From assembly GCF_002008365.1 (NCBI RefSeq), contig NZ_MRDL01000013.1, positions 16,109 to 80,108 on the forward strand: DNA of 64,000 bases, in the 5' to 3' direction. The notes under the pieces are model-generated. The model ran no database searches and was not told where the DNA came from. It was given only the letters and a program-made list of their open reading frames with translations. Position 1 is the stretch's first letter; every line of letters starts with the position of its first letter. The translations under genes were made by a program, and so were the position numbers. This document shows, one piece after another, positions 1 through 10,204 of this stretch. The DNA is from Rhizobium leguminosarum bv. viciae USDA 2370 (GTDB lineage Bacteria > Pseudomonadota > Alphaproteobacteria > Rhizobiales > Rhizobiaceae).

Positions 1-66
1 AGCGTCGATGCAGCGCGCTTTAGTGCGCTTCTTTTATCGTGGTCTTTCACCGGCGGACAAGACGAT

Positions 67-98
67 AAACCGGCCGGAAGAGATTCTTCGGCCGGTTT
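67..98 (-). terminator. Hairpin downstream of erpA
   Basis: A 10-bp perfect stem (67-76 with 89-98, AAACCGGCCG/CGGCCGGTTT) with a 12-nt loop lies about 27 bases past the erpA stop. The T-run is only the three T of the stem end, so termination is likely but not certain. The bases before it (1-66) show no gene I can support. Confidence 0.5.
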
Positions 99-124
99 GA
101 TGGGGAGTCCGTGCGTTTAGACGT

Positions 125-457
125 TCAGATCGAGAAACTGGTGCCACAGCCGCAGCTTGCCACCGCATTCGGGTTCTTGATCTGGAAGGATTGGCCAAGC
201 AGATTGTCGACGAAGTCGATCTCCGAGCCCGCCATGTAGACGAGCGAAAGGCTGTCAATCAGCACCTTGGCATCGTTCTTTTCGACGATGATGTCGTCGT
301 CGTCAGCCCTGTCGGCAAGATCGAACTTGTAGGAAAACCCCGAACAGCCGCCGCCTTCGACGGAAACGCGCAACGCGCTCTTGCCGGCTTCGGCGCCGAC
401 GATCGCAGCGATACGCTTTGCCGCGGCATCTGAAAGGGTTACACTTGTATCCGTCAT
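125..457 (-). CDS. erpA: Iron-sulfur cluster insertion protein ErpA (HesB/IscA family)
   Basis: A-type Fe-S carrier that passes clusters to apoproteins in the cytoplasm. About 110 residues, the usual family size. The three conserved cysteines are visible: one in GGGCSGFSY in the middle and two in the C-terminal SCGCGTSFS. The ATG at 457 is preferred because the family start MTDTSVTLSD follows it; the reading frame extends seven codons further upstream. It is transcribed divergently from dgt, with a shared 220-base spacer. No Isc or Suf genes are near, so it acts as a stand-alone carrier. Confidence 0.93.
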   Translation of the reverse strand: MTDTSVTLSDAAAKRIAAIVGAEAGKSALRVSVEGGGCSGFSYKFDLADRADDDDIIVEKNDAKVLIDSLSLVYMAGSEIDFVDNLLGQSFQIKNPNAVASCGCGTSFSI

Positions 458-679
458 GTTTCCTCCTGCCGGGGTCAAGATCCGGAGAGAATGGGTTTTG
501 GCACTTGAATGTTCAAATGCCTGATATCAAAGAAACTTACCATAATCTTCGCGAAAAGGCGATGATGCGCCGAAGCGGTTAAGAAAGCGCCTCTTTGCCG
601 TTTCATCGAGCTATAGGTATGAAGAGCGATAAGCGGCGTCAATGGGCAGATGCGGCAACATGCAGGATGACGGTGAAGA

Positions 680-1897
680 ATGACGATCGATACGCGTGCT
701 TTGGGTTTCGGCAGCAGTGAAAGGGCGGTCTATGCGGCCGATCCCTGGACGACGCGCGGACGGCTCTATCAGGAGGACGGCAGCCCGACACGCTCCGATT
801 TCCAGCGCGACCGCGACCGCATCGTTCACACCACTGCCTTCCGCAGGCTAAAGCACAAAACCCAGGTCTTCATTGCCCAGGACGGCGATCACTACCGCAC
901 CCGGCTGACTCACACGATCGAGGTGGCGCAGATCGCCCGCGCTCTTGCCCGCGCCCTGAAGCTCGACGAGGATCTGGCCGAGGGCGTTGCGCTCGTGCAC
1001 GATTTCGGCCACACGCCGTTCGGTCATACCGGCGAGGACGCGTTGCACGAGGTGCTGCTGCCCTATGGCGGCTTCGACCACAATGCCCAATCGCTGCGCA
1101 TCGTGACCAAGCTGGAGAGGCGTTATGCTGAATTCGACGGCATCAACCTGACATGGGAAAGCCTCGAAGGTCTCGTCAAGCACAATGGCCCGCTTCTGAC
1201 GCCTGAGGGAGTCGGCACGCGCGGTCCCGTTCCGCAACCGATCCTTGATTATTGCGAGCTGCACGATCTCGAGCTTGCAACCTATGCCAGCCTCGAGGCC
1301 CAGGTTGCGGCGATCGCCGATGACATTGCCTATAATACCCACGATATCGACGATGGCCTGCGCTCCGGCTATCTGACTTTCGAGATGCTGGAGGAAATCC
1401 CGTTTCTTGCAGGGCTGATGGCCGAGGTGCGGGAGCGATATCCGCATCTGGAGGCCAGCCGCTTCACCCATGAGATCATGCGCCGTCAGATTACCCGCAT
1501 GGTGGAAGACGTGATCGGCGTCGCGCAACAACGCCTGTCGCTCTTGCGCCCTGAAAGCGCAGCCGATATCCGCGGTGCCGGCCAGATTATCGCCAGCTTT
1601 TCCGAGGGAATGGCCGAGACCGACAAGCAGATCAAGGCGATGCTCTTCAAACGCATCTACCGCAATCCGGATATCATGCGCATCCGTGCCGGCGCCGCCC
1701 AGATCGTCACCGATCTCTTCGCCGCCTACATGGCCAATCCGAAGGAGATGCAAAGCCATTACTGGGTCGATCATATCGCCGGCCTGTCCGACGCGCCGAA
1801 GGCTCGTCATGTCGGCGACTATCTCGCCGGCATGACCGACACCTATGCCATCAGCGCCCACAGGCGGTTGTTTGACCACACTCCGGATTTGCGATAG
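680..1897 (+). CDS. dgt: Deoxyguanosinetriphosphate triphosphohydrolase-like protein
   Basis: HD-domain dNTPase of the type that removes triphosphate from dNTPs and so tunes nucleotide pools. 405 residues, the length of the short bacterial dGTPase-like proteins. The N-terminal [20 protein letters not shown] block is followed by the metal-binding H (in RLTHTIEV) and the HD pair in [11 protein letters not shown]. It starts at an ATG just after GGTGAAG. argS follows 65 bases downstream in the same direction. True substrate specificity cannot be read from sequence. Confidence 0.92.
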   Translation: MTIDTRALGFGSSERAVYAADPWTTRGRLYQEDGSPTRSDFQRDRDRIVHTTAFRRLKHKTQVFIAQDGDHYRTRLTHTIEVAQIARALARALKLDEDLAEGVALVHDFGHTPFGHTGEDALHEVLLPYGGFDHNAQSLRIVTKLERRYAEFDGINLTWESLEGLVKHNGPLLTPEGVGTRGPVPQPILDYCELHDLELATYASLEAQVAAIADDIAYNTHDIDDGLRSGYLTFEMLEEIPFLAGLMAEVRERYPHLEASRFTHEIMRRQITRMVEDVIGVAQQRLSLLRPESAADIRGAGQIIASFSEGMAETDKQIKAMLFKRIYRNPDIMRIRAGAAQIVTDLFAAYMANPKEMQSHYWVDHIAGLSDAPKARHVGDYLAGMTDTYAISAHRRLFDHTPDLR

Positions 1898-1962
1898 GCA
1901 GCGGTCGCCCACGCCGAGGGCCGATTTGAGCCTTTGGCACAGCCTATGCATGGAAGAGTGCG

Positions 1963-3720
1963 ATGAACCTTTTTACCGACTTCGAAGCCAGGATCAAAAC
2001 CGCCCTTGAACAGATCGATCTGGTCAGGGAAAAGCGATCCGAGCTCGATTTCGGCCGCATCACCGTCGAGCCGCCGCGTGATGCGAGCCATGGCGATGTG
2101 GCGACCAATGCCGCAATGGTGCTGGCAAAACCGCTCGGAACCAACCCGCGCGCGCTGGCCGACGTCATCATCGCCAAGCTGAAAGAGGATGCCGACGTCG
2201 CCGACGTCTCGGTCGCGGGTCCCGGCTTCATTAACATCCGTCTCGCCGTCGGCTACTGGCAGCGGCTGCTCGCATCGATGATCGGCGCCGGCACCGATTA
2301 CGGCCGCTCGACGCTCGGCAAAGGCAAGAAGGTCAACGTCGAATATGTCTCGGCCAATCCGACCGGTCCCATGCATGTCGGCCATTGCCGTGGCGCCGTC
2401 GTCGGCGACGCGCTCGCCAACCTGCTCGCTTTTGCCGGTTACGGCGTCGAGAAGGAATATTACATCAACGATGCCGGCTCGCAGATCGACGTGCTCGCCC
2501 GTTCCGTCTTCCTGCGCTATCGTGAAGCGCTCGGCGAAAAGATCGGCGAAATCCCCTCGGGTCTCTATCCCGGCGACTATCTCGTGCCTGTCGGTCAGTC
2601 GCTTGCCGCCGATTACGGCGTGCGTCTGCACAACATGCCGGAAGACCAATGGATGCCGATCGTCAAGGATCGCACCATCGATGCGATGATGGTGATGATC
2701 CGCGACGATCTGGCGTCGCTGAACGTCCATCACGACGTCTTCTTCTCCGAGCGAACCCTGCATGCCAATGGTGCGGCCGCGATCCGCACGGCGATCAACG
2801 ACCTGACCTTCAAGGGTTACGTCTACAAGGGAACACTACCGCCGCCGAAGGGTCAGCTTCCCGAGGATTGGGAAGATCGCGAACAGACACTGTTCCGCTC
2901 GACCGAGGTGGGCGACGATATCGACCGGCCGCTGATCAAGTCGGATGGCTCCTACACCTATTTCGCCGCCGACGTCGCCTACTTCAAGAACAAGTTCGAC
3001 CGTGGTTTCGACGAGATGATCTACGTGCTTGGCGCCGACCATGGCGGTTACGTCAAGCGCCTGGAAGCGGTTGCACGCGGCGTTTCGGACGGTAAGGCGA
3101 AGCTGACGGTGCTGCTCTGCCAGCTCGTCAAGCTCTATCGCAATGGCGAGCCGGTGAAGATGTCGAAACGCTCGGGCGATTTCGTCACGCTTCGGGACGT
3201 CGTCGAAGAAGTCGGTCGTGATTCGGTCCGGTTCATGATGCTTTATCGCAAGAATTCCGAACCGCTCGACTTCGATTTCGCTAAAGTGACGGAACAATCG
3301 AAAGATAATCCAGTCTTCTACGTGCAATATGCGCATGCTCGCTGCATGTCGGTCTTCCGGCAGGCGAGGGAGGCTTTTGCCGACCTCGATGTTTCGCCCG
3401 AGAATCTCGCGCAAACCGTTGCAGGCATTGGCGATCCGGCCGAATTGCAGCTCGTCGCCAAGCTTGCTGAATTCCCGCGTATCGTCGATGCGGCGGCCCA
3501 GTCGCAGGAGCCACATCGCGTCGCTTTTTACCTCTACGACCTCGCCAGTTCCTTCCATGCGCACTGGAACAAAGGTAAAGATCAGCCAGAATTACGATTT
3601 GTTAATGATAAAAACCGAGAATCAAGTATTGCCAGACTTGGGCTGGTGTACGCCGTCGCGTCGGTTTTGAAGTCGGGACTCGCCATTACAGGCACTGCCG
3701 CACCGGACGAAATGCGATAA
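1963..3720 (+). CDS. argS: Arginyl-tRNA synthetase
   Basis: Class I aminoacyl-tRNA synthetase charging tRNA-Arg in the cytoplasm. 585 residues, full length. An N-terminal Add1-type domain is followed by the HIGH-like motif in [15 protein letters not shown] (about residue 128) and a KMSKRSGD signature (about residue 400), then the helical anticodon-binding C-terminus. It lies between dgt and the SPOR-domain gene, an order familiar in Rhizobiales. No attenuator is visible upstream. Confidence 0.96.
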   Translation: MNLFTDFEARIKTALEQIDLVREKRSELDFGRITVEPPRDASHGDVATNAAMVLAKPLGTNPRALADVIIAKLKEDADVADVSVAGPGFINIRLAVGYWQRLLASMIGAGTDYGRSTLGKGKKVNVEYVSANPTGPMHVGHCRGAVVGDALANLLAFAGYGVEKEYYINDAGSQIDVLARSVFLRYREALGEKIGEIPSGLYPGDYLVPVGQSLAADYGVRLHNMPEDQWMPIVKDRTIDAMMVMIRDDLASLNVHHDVFFSERTLHANGAAAIRTAINDLTFKGYVYKGTLPPPKGQLPEDWEDREQTLFRSTEVGDDIDRPLIKSDGSYTYFAADVAYFKNKFDRGFDEMIYVLGADHGGYVKRLEAVARGVSDGKAKLTVLLCQLVKLYRNGEPVKMSKRSGDFVTLRDVVEEVGRDSVRFMMLYRKNSEPLDFDFAKVTEQSKDNPVFYVQYAHARCMSVFRQAREAFADLDVSPENLAQTVAGIGDPAELQLVAKLAEFPRIVDAAAQSQEPHRVAFYLYDLASSFHAHWNKGKDQPELRFVNDKNRESSIARLGLVYAVASVLKSGLAITGTAAPDEMR

Positions 3721-3782
3721 CGTCACCATTTCCCCACAATGCGCTGGCATTTGAGCGTTGGCGTTTGCGAGTGGGAATAGGC

Positions 3783-6700
3783 ATGGCTGATAAACAACTT
3801 GCGTATGATACGCGCGGAAAAAACGATCTGTTTGCCGATGATGATCCGTTGGCTGAACTTGCCCGGATCGTCGGCTTCGAGCCGCGTGTTGCGGCGAATA
3901 CGGTGACTGAGACCGCACGCCGCGAGCCCGCCCTCGATCTCGAAGACGAGCTTGGGCGCGAGTTCGACCGCTACGATTCGCCACGTCCGCTCGCAGAGCT
4001 CGACCGGCCCGCCGAGCCGTTCTCTGATGATGTCACTCCTGAAGATTACGTCGAGCCCGTTCTCGACGCTTCTCCCGCCGCCGAACGTGCGGAGGCTCCT
4101 GAGCCGGTTTCCGTCGCCCCCGTCGAGGCTGAAGAAGGCGAGGCTGATGAAGAAGTAGCTTTGCCCGCCGCAGGGAATGAGGACGCATCTGCCGCCGACT
4201 GGGCGGAGCAGCTTTCCCCCGAGCCCGAGGCATCGTTGCAATCGGCCTTCGGCGGTGCGCGCGACCTGATCGAGGAGCTTGAGCTGTCGATCGGCGCAGC
4301 ACCCGTTTCTTCGCTGCCGCAGCCCGCCAAGGCGCCGCAATGGTCGGCCGCCAGCATCAGGCTGCCGCTTGCCAATTTCCATGCACCGAAGCGCGAGGAA
4401 CCGGTTGTTTTGCCGGAGCCTGTGGCCGAAACGGTCGCAGCACCGGTTGCTGAGGCACCGTCCGCCGATCTTTCTGTGGTCGAACCGCAACCTGTCATCG
4501 AGCCGCCGGCGACCGTCGCCGCTATCGAGCCTTCCGAGGAATTCGAATCCGCTTCACCGTCGCTTGGCTTCCCCGCCGAGCTCGATCGCCATGATGAGGT
4601 GATCGCATCGGAAGAGACCGCCGAGGCCGAAGAATTCGTCGAGATCGAGGAAGAGCTGCAGGATTTCGGGTCCGATGCCGGTTTCGATCTCATCGCCGCC
4701 GCCGTCGAAGGCGAGATCCAGGCCGATGCCGCGCTGACCGAGGTCGTGCCTGATGTTCCGCACACCGCCGGCACGTTCGATCTTGACGATCTGCTCGCCG
4801 ACGTCTCGCGTTATCCGGTGCCGCAACGTGCCAATCCGACGCCCGTCTCGCCGCAGCCCGCATCGATCGAGGCAGCGCCCGTTTCTGCTGCTCCCATGGC
4901 CGCCGCACCTGTCGAGCCCAAGGTGATCGCGCCCGCACCGCTCGCCGCAGCACCCGTCCAGCCTGCTCCGATCGAACCGGCTCCGGTCTATGCTTCCGAA
5001 GCCGCAAGGCCGATCGCGCCGCAGCTTGCCGAGGTCGTTGTGCCCCAGCCTGCCGCAACGGCATATTCGCGGGCGCCGCAGCCGGTGCCGGAAGCCGACG
5101 ACCCCTTCGCCGGCCATGATTTCGAGCTGGATCTTGCCGGCATCGAGCTGGAACTCGCCGACCTCGATTTCTCCGAGACGTCCGACCCATCGCCGCAGCC
5201 AGAGCCGCCTGCACCTGCTCCCCAGCCAACCGCTGCCGTCGCTACGCCTCGGCCCGCGCCTGTTTTTGCGCCAGAGCCGCCAGCTCCTGCTTTCCAGCCG
5301 GCCGCTGCCGCCCCTGTACGGTCCGCTCCAGCCTTCGTTCCCGAGCCGCAGGCTCCAGCTCCGGCTCCGGCTTTCAACTGGGCGGCTGCCTCCGACTCGA
5401 CCGAAGACCTGCCATTCGATCCGGCGATGATCTCCGATCCGGAGGATCGTCCCGAGACCGTCGACGACATGCACGTGCCGACGCTGCCGCCGGTCGAGCA
5501 GCCCGCGCCGGTCGCGAAAACTGCTGATTTCGATTTCGATCTCGACGCGGAGATCGCCAGCTTCTTTGAACCGGCCAAGCCGCGGCAAACGCCGACGCCA
5601 GTCCGGGATACGGCTGCGGCCGCGGCAACGCCGGTCAAGCCCACCATCGCCGATGGCCTCGATGATTTCGAACGGGCGCTGGAGGAGGATTTCCGCCGCA
5701 GCGTGCGCGAGCCGGTCGAGCGCCGCGAGACCTCCGAGGTTCGTATCGAGTCGGCAAGCCAGGCCGCTGATTTCAGCCGCGCCCGGTCGATGCGCCGGCT
5801 GCTTGCCGGGGCCGTCGTGCTCGTGGTCTTCGCCGGTGTCGCTTATGGTGTCTATTCCTCCGTGTGGAACGGCGAGGGGCTCGGCATTGTCGCGTCCGGC
5901 GAGCCGCGCGTGATCACCGCCGACAAGGAGCCGGTCAAGGTCGTTCCGGAAAATCCTGGCGGCAAGACCGTGCCGAACCAGGATAAGGCCGTTTACGACC
6001 GTGTTGCGGGTTCTGCCGAAGAGCCGAAGCAGAAGGCGCTCGTTTCTTCCGACGAGGCGCCCGTCGATGTTGTCCAGCGCACGCTGACACCGGAAGCGCT
6101 GCCTGAAGACGACGAGAACGCCAACGCTGACGATCAGGTCACGCCGACTGCGGTCGGTGAGACGGAGGATCCGCGTCTGTTGCCGAACCAGGACAATGCC
6201 GACAACGCTTCGGCAAGCGACGCCGACAAGACGCCGTCCGTTTCGCCACGCAAGGTCCGCACGATGATCGTCAAGCCTGACGGTACGTTGGTTGCCCGCG
6301 AGGAGCCGGCGCCCGTCGATCAGCCGATGCCGTCTGCCCAGCCGACGCAGTCTGCTCAGGCGACACAGTCTGCCCAGGCGACGCCGTCTGCCCAGCCGAC
6401 ACCGCCGGCTCAGCCGCCGTTGACGGCCCAGTCGACCCCGTCCGCGCAATCGACCTCGCCCGTGCCTCCAGTCGGCGGAACGGCCGCAAGCTTCCCGGCA
6501 AGCGCCGAGGTTGCTTCCGCCGATGCGCGTTCTGCAGCCCCTGTCGAAACTGCGCCGGCACAGCCGCCGCTCGCCGGCAGTGCTGATGCGCAGGCCGCAA
6601 ATCCCGCTCCGGCCGCTCCGCCGGTGCGCCCGGTCAAGACCTCGGCGATTGCCGATACCGCGCCGATTCCGACCGCGCGTCCGGCCGACCAGCCCGTCAA

Positions 6701-7061
6701 CGTCGTCGGCACCGTCACCGAGAAGGGCAATGTCCGGCCGCCCGCACAGCAGCCGAAGACGACTGAGGTCGCGGCCGCAGCTCCAGTCGCCGCAAAGCCA
6801 CAGCAGGCCGCATCCGCCGGCGGCTACGGCATCCAGATCGCCTCGCTGCCTTCGGAAGACGAGGCGACCAAATCCTATGCCAACCTGTCGAAGAAATTCG
6901 CCAGCGTGCTTGGCGGCCGCAGTCATGAGATCCGCAGGGCCGATATCGCCGGCAAGGGTACTTTCTACCGTGTCCGCATTCCGGCCGGTTCCAAGGACGA
7001 GGCCGCAGCGCTCTGCGAACAGTATCGCGCGGCGGGCGGAAGCTGCCTGATCTCCAAGTAG
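3783..7061 (+). CDS. Large single-pass membrane protein with C-terminal SPOR domain
   Basis: About 1092 residues. A very long, acidic, Pro/Ala/Glu-rich cytoplasmic N-terminus (about 1-670) is followed by one membrane helix (about 672-692, LLAGAVVLVVFAGVAYG). A Pro/Ala/Gln-rich periplasmic linker then leads to a SPOR domain (about 1014-1092), which in other bacteria binds glycan strands stripped of stem peptides at the division septum. The linker holds seven 6-residue repeats encoded by 18-bp units. The ATG at 3783 is preferred over an upstream TTG because MADKQLAYD looks like a genuine N-terminus. The gene sits between argS and nagZ and ends in a strong terminator. A role in division or envelope assembly is inferred from the SPOR domain and neighbours. 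Confidence 0.85.
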   Translation: MADKQLAYDTRGKNDLFADDDPLAELARIVGFEPRVAANTVTETARREPALDLEDELGREFDRYDSPRPLAELDRPAEPFSDDVTPEDYVEPVLDASPAAERAEAPEPVSVAPVEAEEGEADEEVALPAAGNEDASAADWAEQLSPEPEASLQSAFGGARDLIEELELSIGAAPVSSLPQPAKAPQWSAASIRLPLANFHAPKREEPVVLPEPVAETVAAPVAEAPSADLSVVEPQPVIEPPATVAAIEPSEEFESASPSLGFPAELDRHDEVIASEETAEAEEFVEIEEELQDFGSDAGFDLIAAAVEGEIQADAALTEVVPDVPHTAGTFDLDDLLADVSRYPVPQRANPTPVSPQPASIEAAPVSAAPMAAAPVEPKVIAPAPLAAAPVQPAPIEPAPVYASEAARPIAPQLAEVVVPQPAATAYSRAPQPVPEADDPFAGHDFELDLAGIELELADLDFSETSDPSPQPEPPAPAPQPTAAVATPRPAPVFAPEPPAPAFQPAAAAPVRSAPAFVPEPQAPAPAPAFNWAAASDSTEDLPFDPAMISDPEDRPETVDDMHVPTLPPVEQPAPVAKTADFDFDLDAEIASFFEPAKPRQTPTPVRDTAAAAATPVKPTIADGLDDFERALEEDFRRSVREPVERRETSEVRIESASQAADFSRARSMRRLLAGAVVLVVFAGVAYGVYSSVWNGEGLGIVASGEPRVITADKEPVKVVPENPGGKTVPNQDKAVYDRVAGSAEEPKQKALVSSDEAPVDVVQRTLTPEALPEDDENANADDQVTPTAVGETEDPRLLPNQDNADNASASDADKTPSVSPRKVRTMIVKPDGTLVAREEPAPVDQPMPSAQPTQSAQATQSAQATPSAQPTPPAQPPLTAQSTPSAQSTSPVPPVGGTAASFPASAEVASADARSAAPVETAPAQPPLAGSADAQAANPAPAAPPVRPVKTSAIADTAPIPTARPADQPVNVVGTVTEKGNVRPPAQQPKTTEVAAAAPVAAKPQQAASAGGYGIQIASLPSEDEATKSYANLSKKFASVLGGRSHEIRRADIAGKGTFYRVRIPAGSKDEAAALCEQYRAAGGSCLISK
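6333..6458 (+). repeat. Seven 18-bp in-frame coding repeats
   Basis: Seven consecutive 18-bp units of the type TCTGCCCAGCCGACGCAG, degenerating toward the 3' end, encode six-residue repeats (SAQPTQ, SAQATQ, SAQATP, SAQPTP and variants) in the periplasmic linker of the SPOR protein. Such tracts can vary in copy number between strains. Confidence 0.85.
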
Positions 7062-7085
7062 ATCGGTTTTTTGAACAGAATATAG

Positions 7086-7120
7086 GAGCGGCGGGCCGGA
7101 TCGGCCCGCCGCTCTTTTTT
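7086..7120 (+). terminator. Rho-independent terminator after the SPOR gene
   Basis: A 12-bp perfect stem (GAGCGGCGGGCC with GGCCCGCCGCTC), a 5-nt loop and six T in a row, 25 bases after the stop codon. Confidence 0.92.
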
Positions 7121-7175
7121 GTGCATCCGGCCCGACCTTGCTCGCATTTGGCCGGGCGCCGTCTATGATTCGGAT

Positions 7176-8189
7176 ATGACCGAATCAAAAGCGATGATCC
7201 TTGGCTGCAGCGGCCTTTCCCTCACATCCGAAGAGAAAGCCTTTTATCGGGGCGAACGGCCCTGGGGCTTCATCCTCTTCGGGCGCAACATCTCCGAAGC
7301 ACGGCAGATCACCGATCTCGTCGCCGAACTGCGCGACAGTGTCGGCTGGCATGCACCGGTGCTGATCGACCAGGAGGGCGGCCGCGTCCAGCGCATCCGC
7401 CCACCCGTTCTAGCGCGTTATCCTTCCGGCCTGGCGCTCGGCGATCTCTATCGCCGCGATCGCGTGCTCGGCCTGCGCGCCGCCTGGCTGATGTCGCGGC
7501 TGCACGCCTTCGACCTTTCGAGCCTCGGCATCGATGTCGATTGCCTGCCGGTGCTCGATGTGCCTGTCGAGGGCAGCAGCAACGTCATCGGTGACCGAGC
7601 CTATGGCGGCGATCCCGAAACCGTCATCGCGATGGGGAAAGCGGCTGCCGCAGGGCTGAAGGCCGGCGGCCTGTTGCCTGTGATGAAGCATATGCCCGGC
7701 CACGGTCGCGGCTTTGCGGATTCACATCTGGAGCTGCCTGTCGTCACCGTCTCGCGCGATGAGCTGGAGCTGCATGATTTCCCGCCCTTTGTCGCGATGA
7801 AGGACGAGTTGATGGCCATGACCTGTCACGTCGTTTTCGCCGCCATCGACCCGGACAATCCGGCGACGACCTCGCGCAAGGTGATCGACGGCATCATCCG
7901 CGAACACATCGGCTTTAACGGTCTGCTGCTCTCCGACGACAGCTCGATGAACGCTCTTTCCGGCACGATCGGTGAACGCGCGGCGAATATCATTGCAGGC
8001 GGATGCGATATCGTGCTGCATTGCAATGGCAATATGGACGAGATGCTAGATGTCGTGGCAAATGTTCCGCCGCTCGCCGGCATATCGCTTGCCCGTGCAA
8101 AAGCGGTGGAAGCGGGCTTCGCGACGCCGGATACATCAGATGAAGCGGAATTGAGGGCGGAATTCGAGGCGATGTTTGCGACGGTCTGA
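7176..8189 (+). CDS. nagZ: Beta-N-acetylhexosaminidase (glycoside hydrolase family 3)
   Basis: Cytoplasmic muropeptide-recycling enzyme that removes GlcNAc from GlcNAc-anhydroMurNAc fragments. About 337 residues, the usual NagZ size. Family motifs are present: LIDQEGGRVQR near residue 65, the KHMPGHGRG loop (about residue 170) with the catalytic His, and the SDDSSMNAL strand with the nucleophile Asp. The ATG at 7176 (MTESKAM) fits the family; 19 more codons are open upstream but overlap the terminator region. scpA follows 18 bases downstream, so the two are probably co-transcribed. Confidence 0.93.
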   Translation: MTESKAMILGCSGLSLTSEEKAFYRGERPWGFILFGRNISEARQITDLVAELRDSVGWHAPVLIDQEGGRVQRIRPPVLARYPSGLALGDLYRRDRVLGLRAAWLMSRLHAFDLSSLGIDVDCLPVLDVPVEGSSNVIGDRAYGGDPETVIAMGKAAAAGLKAGGLLPVMKHMPGHGRGFADSHLELPVVTVSRDELELHDFPPFVAMKDELMAMTCHVVFAAIDPDNPATTSRKVIDGIIREHIGFNGLLLSDDSSMNALSGTIGERAANIIAGGCDIVLHCNGNMDEMLDVVANVPPLAGISLARAKAVEAGFATPDTSDEAELRAEFEAMFATV

Positions 8190-8207
8190 TCGTAAGGGAG
8201 TAGCTAG

Positions 8208-9065
8208 GTGAGCACGGTCAAGGGCACGGAACGCCCGCAGGCGGCGACGCCGATGGACAAGTTGTGGCAGGATAACGGTGCCGAGCGCGCCAGCCACGAG
8301 CCGGCGCTGGTGATCGACGTCGCCGGCTTCGAAGGCCCGCTCGACCTGTTGCTCTATCTCGCCCGAAACCAGAAGGTCGATTTGTCGCGCATTTCGGTGC
8401 TGGCGCTCGCCGAGCAATATCTGCTGTTCATCGAAAGCGCCCGGCGTATCCGCATCGAGCTTGCCGCCGACTATCTCGTCATGGCAGCCTGGCTTGCCTA
8501 TCTGAAGTCGAAGCTGCTCATTCCCCAGCAGGTCAAGGATGACGGCCCTTCCGGCGAGGAGCTGGCGGCAACACTCGCCTTCCGCCTGAAACGTCTCGAA
8601 GCCATGCGCCAGGCGGCAGACGGCCTCGTCAACCGCAACCGCCTCGGCCGCGATATCTTCGTGCGTGGCGCCCCCGAGCATATTCCCGACCGGCAGCAGT
8701 CCGCTTACGCGGCAAGCCTCTACGATCTCCTGACTGCCTATGCGGCGCTGCGCCAGCGCCATGCCGTCACTCAGGTGACGATCGAGCGGCGCACCGTCTG
8801 GTCGCTGACCGATGCCCGCGAACTGCTGACCCAGATGATCGGCGAGATCGGTGACTGGACGGCGATGGAACATTATCTGCTGCGTTATCTCGCAGCGCCT
8901 GAAGAACGCGTCACAGCAATCGCCAGCGCCTTTGCCGCCTCGCTGGAGCTGGTGCGCGAGGGCAAGCTCGAAATCCGCCAGGACGGCGCCTTTCAGCCGA
9001 TATACATGCGCCGCGGTCCGAAACATGCCACGCTGCAGGTGGTGGAACAGGAGCGGCCGGTTTGA
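8208..9065 (+). CDS. scpA: Segregation and condensation protein A (kleisin)
   Basis: Kleisin subunit of the SMC-ScpAB condensin complex, which organises the chromosome for segregation. 285 residues; the conserved N-terminal FEGPLDLLLYLARNQKVDLS block is at about residue 35 and the C-terminal winged-helix region binds the SMC head. GTG start, with GGGAG about 8 bases upstream. It overlaps scpB by four bases (TTGA), a sign of coupled translation. Confidence 0.94.
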   Translation: MSTVKGTERPQAATPMDKLWQDNGAERASHEPALVIDVAGFEGPLDLLLYLARNQKVDLSRISVLALAEQYLLFIESARRIRIELAADYLVMAAWLAYLKSKLLIPQQVKDDGPSGEELAATLAFRLKRLEAMRQAADGLVNRNRLGRDIFVRGAPEHIPDRQQSAYAASLYDLLTAYAALRQRHAVTQVTIERRTVWSLTDARELLTQMIGEIGDWTAMEHYLLRYLAAPEERVTAIASAFAASLELVREGKLEIRQDGAFQPIYMRRGPKHATLQVVEQERPV

Positions 9066-9778
9066 TCGACCTGAGGGGTGAAGAAGATTTCGAAGGCAAT
9101 TTCGAAGACAGGGGCCGCGACCTGCAGGCCGAGATCGAGGCCGAGCGCATCGCTGAGGCGCTGGTCTTCGCCTCCTCGCAGCCGGTCTCCGAAGGCTTCC
9201 TCGCTGAGCGCCTGCCCGAGAAGACCGACGTGCATGCGATCATGCTGCGCCTGAAGGAGCAATATGCGCCGCGGGGCGTCAATCTTGTGCAGGTCGAAGG
9301 CGCCTGGGCCTTCCGCACCGCCGCCGACCTGTCCTTCGTCATCCGCCGTGATGACAATGAGGTGAAGAAGCTTTCGCGCGCCGCACTGGAAGTGCTGGCG
9401 ATCATCGCCTATCATCAGCCGGTGACACGTGCGGAAATCGAAGATATCCGCGGCGTCCAGACCTCGCGCGGCACGCTCGACGTGCTGATGGAGGCGGGCT
9501 GGGTGCGCTTCCGCGGCCGCCGGCGCACACCGGGCCGGCCGGTGACATTGGGCACGACACGCGATTTCCTCGACCATTTCGGACTCGAAGAGCTGCGTGA
9601 CCTGCCCGGTCTCGAAGAGTTGAAGGGAGCGGGCTTGCTGTCGGGCCGCATTCCGGCGAATTTCAATATTCCCTCGCCGTTGATGAACGACGAACTGACC
9701 GAGGACGAAGACCCGATCACCCAGATGGACCTCGAGGAACTGGGGTTGCTGGCACCGCGTGGCACCCCTGAAGATTGA
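9062..9778 (+). CDS. scpB: Segregation and condensation protein B
   Basis: Winged-helix partner of ScpA in the SMC complex. 238 residues, with AEALVFASSQPVSE near the N-terminus and the paired winged-helix signature EVLAIIAYHQPVTRAEIE and RGTLDVLMEAGWVRFRGRRRTPGRPV. It starts at the TTG overlapping the scpA stop. The acidic C-terminal tail (DELTEDEDPITQMDLEEL) is common in rhizobial copies. Confidence 0.94.
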   Translation: MIDLRGEEDFEGNFEDRGRDLQAEIEAERIAEALVFASSQPVSEGFLAERLPEKTDVHAIMLRLKEQYAPRGVNLVQVEGAWAFRTAADLSFVIRRDDNEVKKLSRAALEVLAIIAYHQPVTRAEIEDIRGVQTSRGTLDVLMEAGWVRFRGRRRTPGRPVTLGTTRDFLDHFGLEELRDLPGLEELKGAGLLSGRIPANFNIPSPLMNDELTEDEDPITQMDLEELGLLAPRGTPED

Positions 9779-9961
9779 GGGGCTTGCGTCTTGCTTTTGC
9801 CATGCATGGCGAAAACAATGGTGGCCACCACTTTTCGATGGGTCGATGGCTTGTCACAAAGGGCGATACCGTGACATTAAGCTCAGTTCACAGGGCTTGA
9901 TGTTGGAAACGATGTTGGAAATCCTTACATCGTGGGAACATAGAAACAGGGAGTTAGCGTA

Positions 9962-10153
9962 ATGGGTTCTTTTAGCATGTGGCACTGGCTGATCGTTCTG
10001 GTCATCGTGCTGTTGTTGTTCGGTCGCGGCAAGATTCCGGAACTGATGGGCGACGTTGCCAAGGGCATCAAGAGCTTCAAGAAGGGCATGACGGACGAAG
10101 ACGCGCCGGACACGGCAAAGACCGTCGATCACAAGGCCGACGAAACGAAGTAA
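9962..10153 (+). CDS. tatA: Twin-arginine translocase subunit TatA
   Basis: Pore-forming Tat subunit that helps export folded, often cofactor-loaded proteins across the inner membrane. 63 residues: one N-terminal membrane helix ([25 protein letters not shown]) with the FGRGKIPE hinge, then a short amphipathic helix and a charged tail. A GGGAG site precedes the ATG. First gene of a tatABC operon; the 183-base spacer after scpB probably carries its promoter. Confidence 0.96.
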
Positions 10154-10204
10154 CCAAGTCCGGGAAAAAGCGCAGCCCCCGCGCTTCCCGTCCAGGAGCC
10201 TTGC

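Noticed and set aside
458..679. Iron-box search between erpA and dgt
   Set aside because: I looked for a TGA-N9-TCA iron-responsive site and found no acceptable match.
848..1951. Long minus-strand frame opposite dgt
   Set aside because: Antisense shadow of a well-conserved HD-domain gene; no ribosome site or recognised motif.
6333..6458. Possible CRISPR-like array
   Set aside because: The repeats are contiguous with no spacers and lie in frame inside a gene.
4554..6926. 790-codon open frame on the minus strand opposite the SPOR gene
   Set aside because: It is the mirror of a GC-rich, Pro/Ala-coding sequence; its product is low-complexity Arg/Gly-rich with no family pattern, and the plus-strand gene has a real SPOR domain, membrane helix and terminator.
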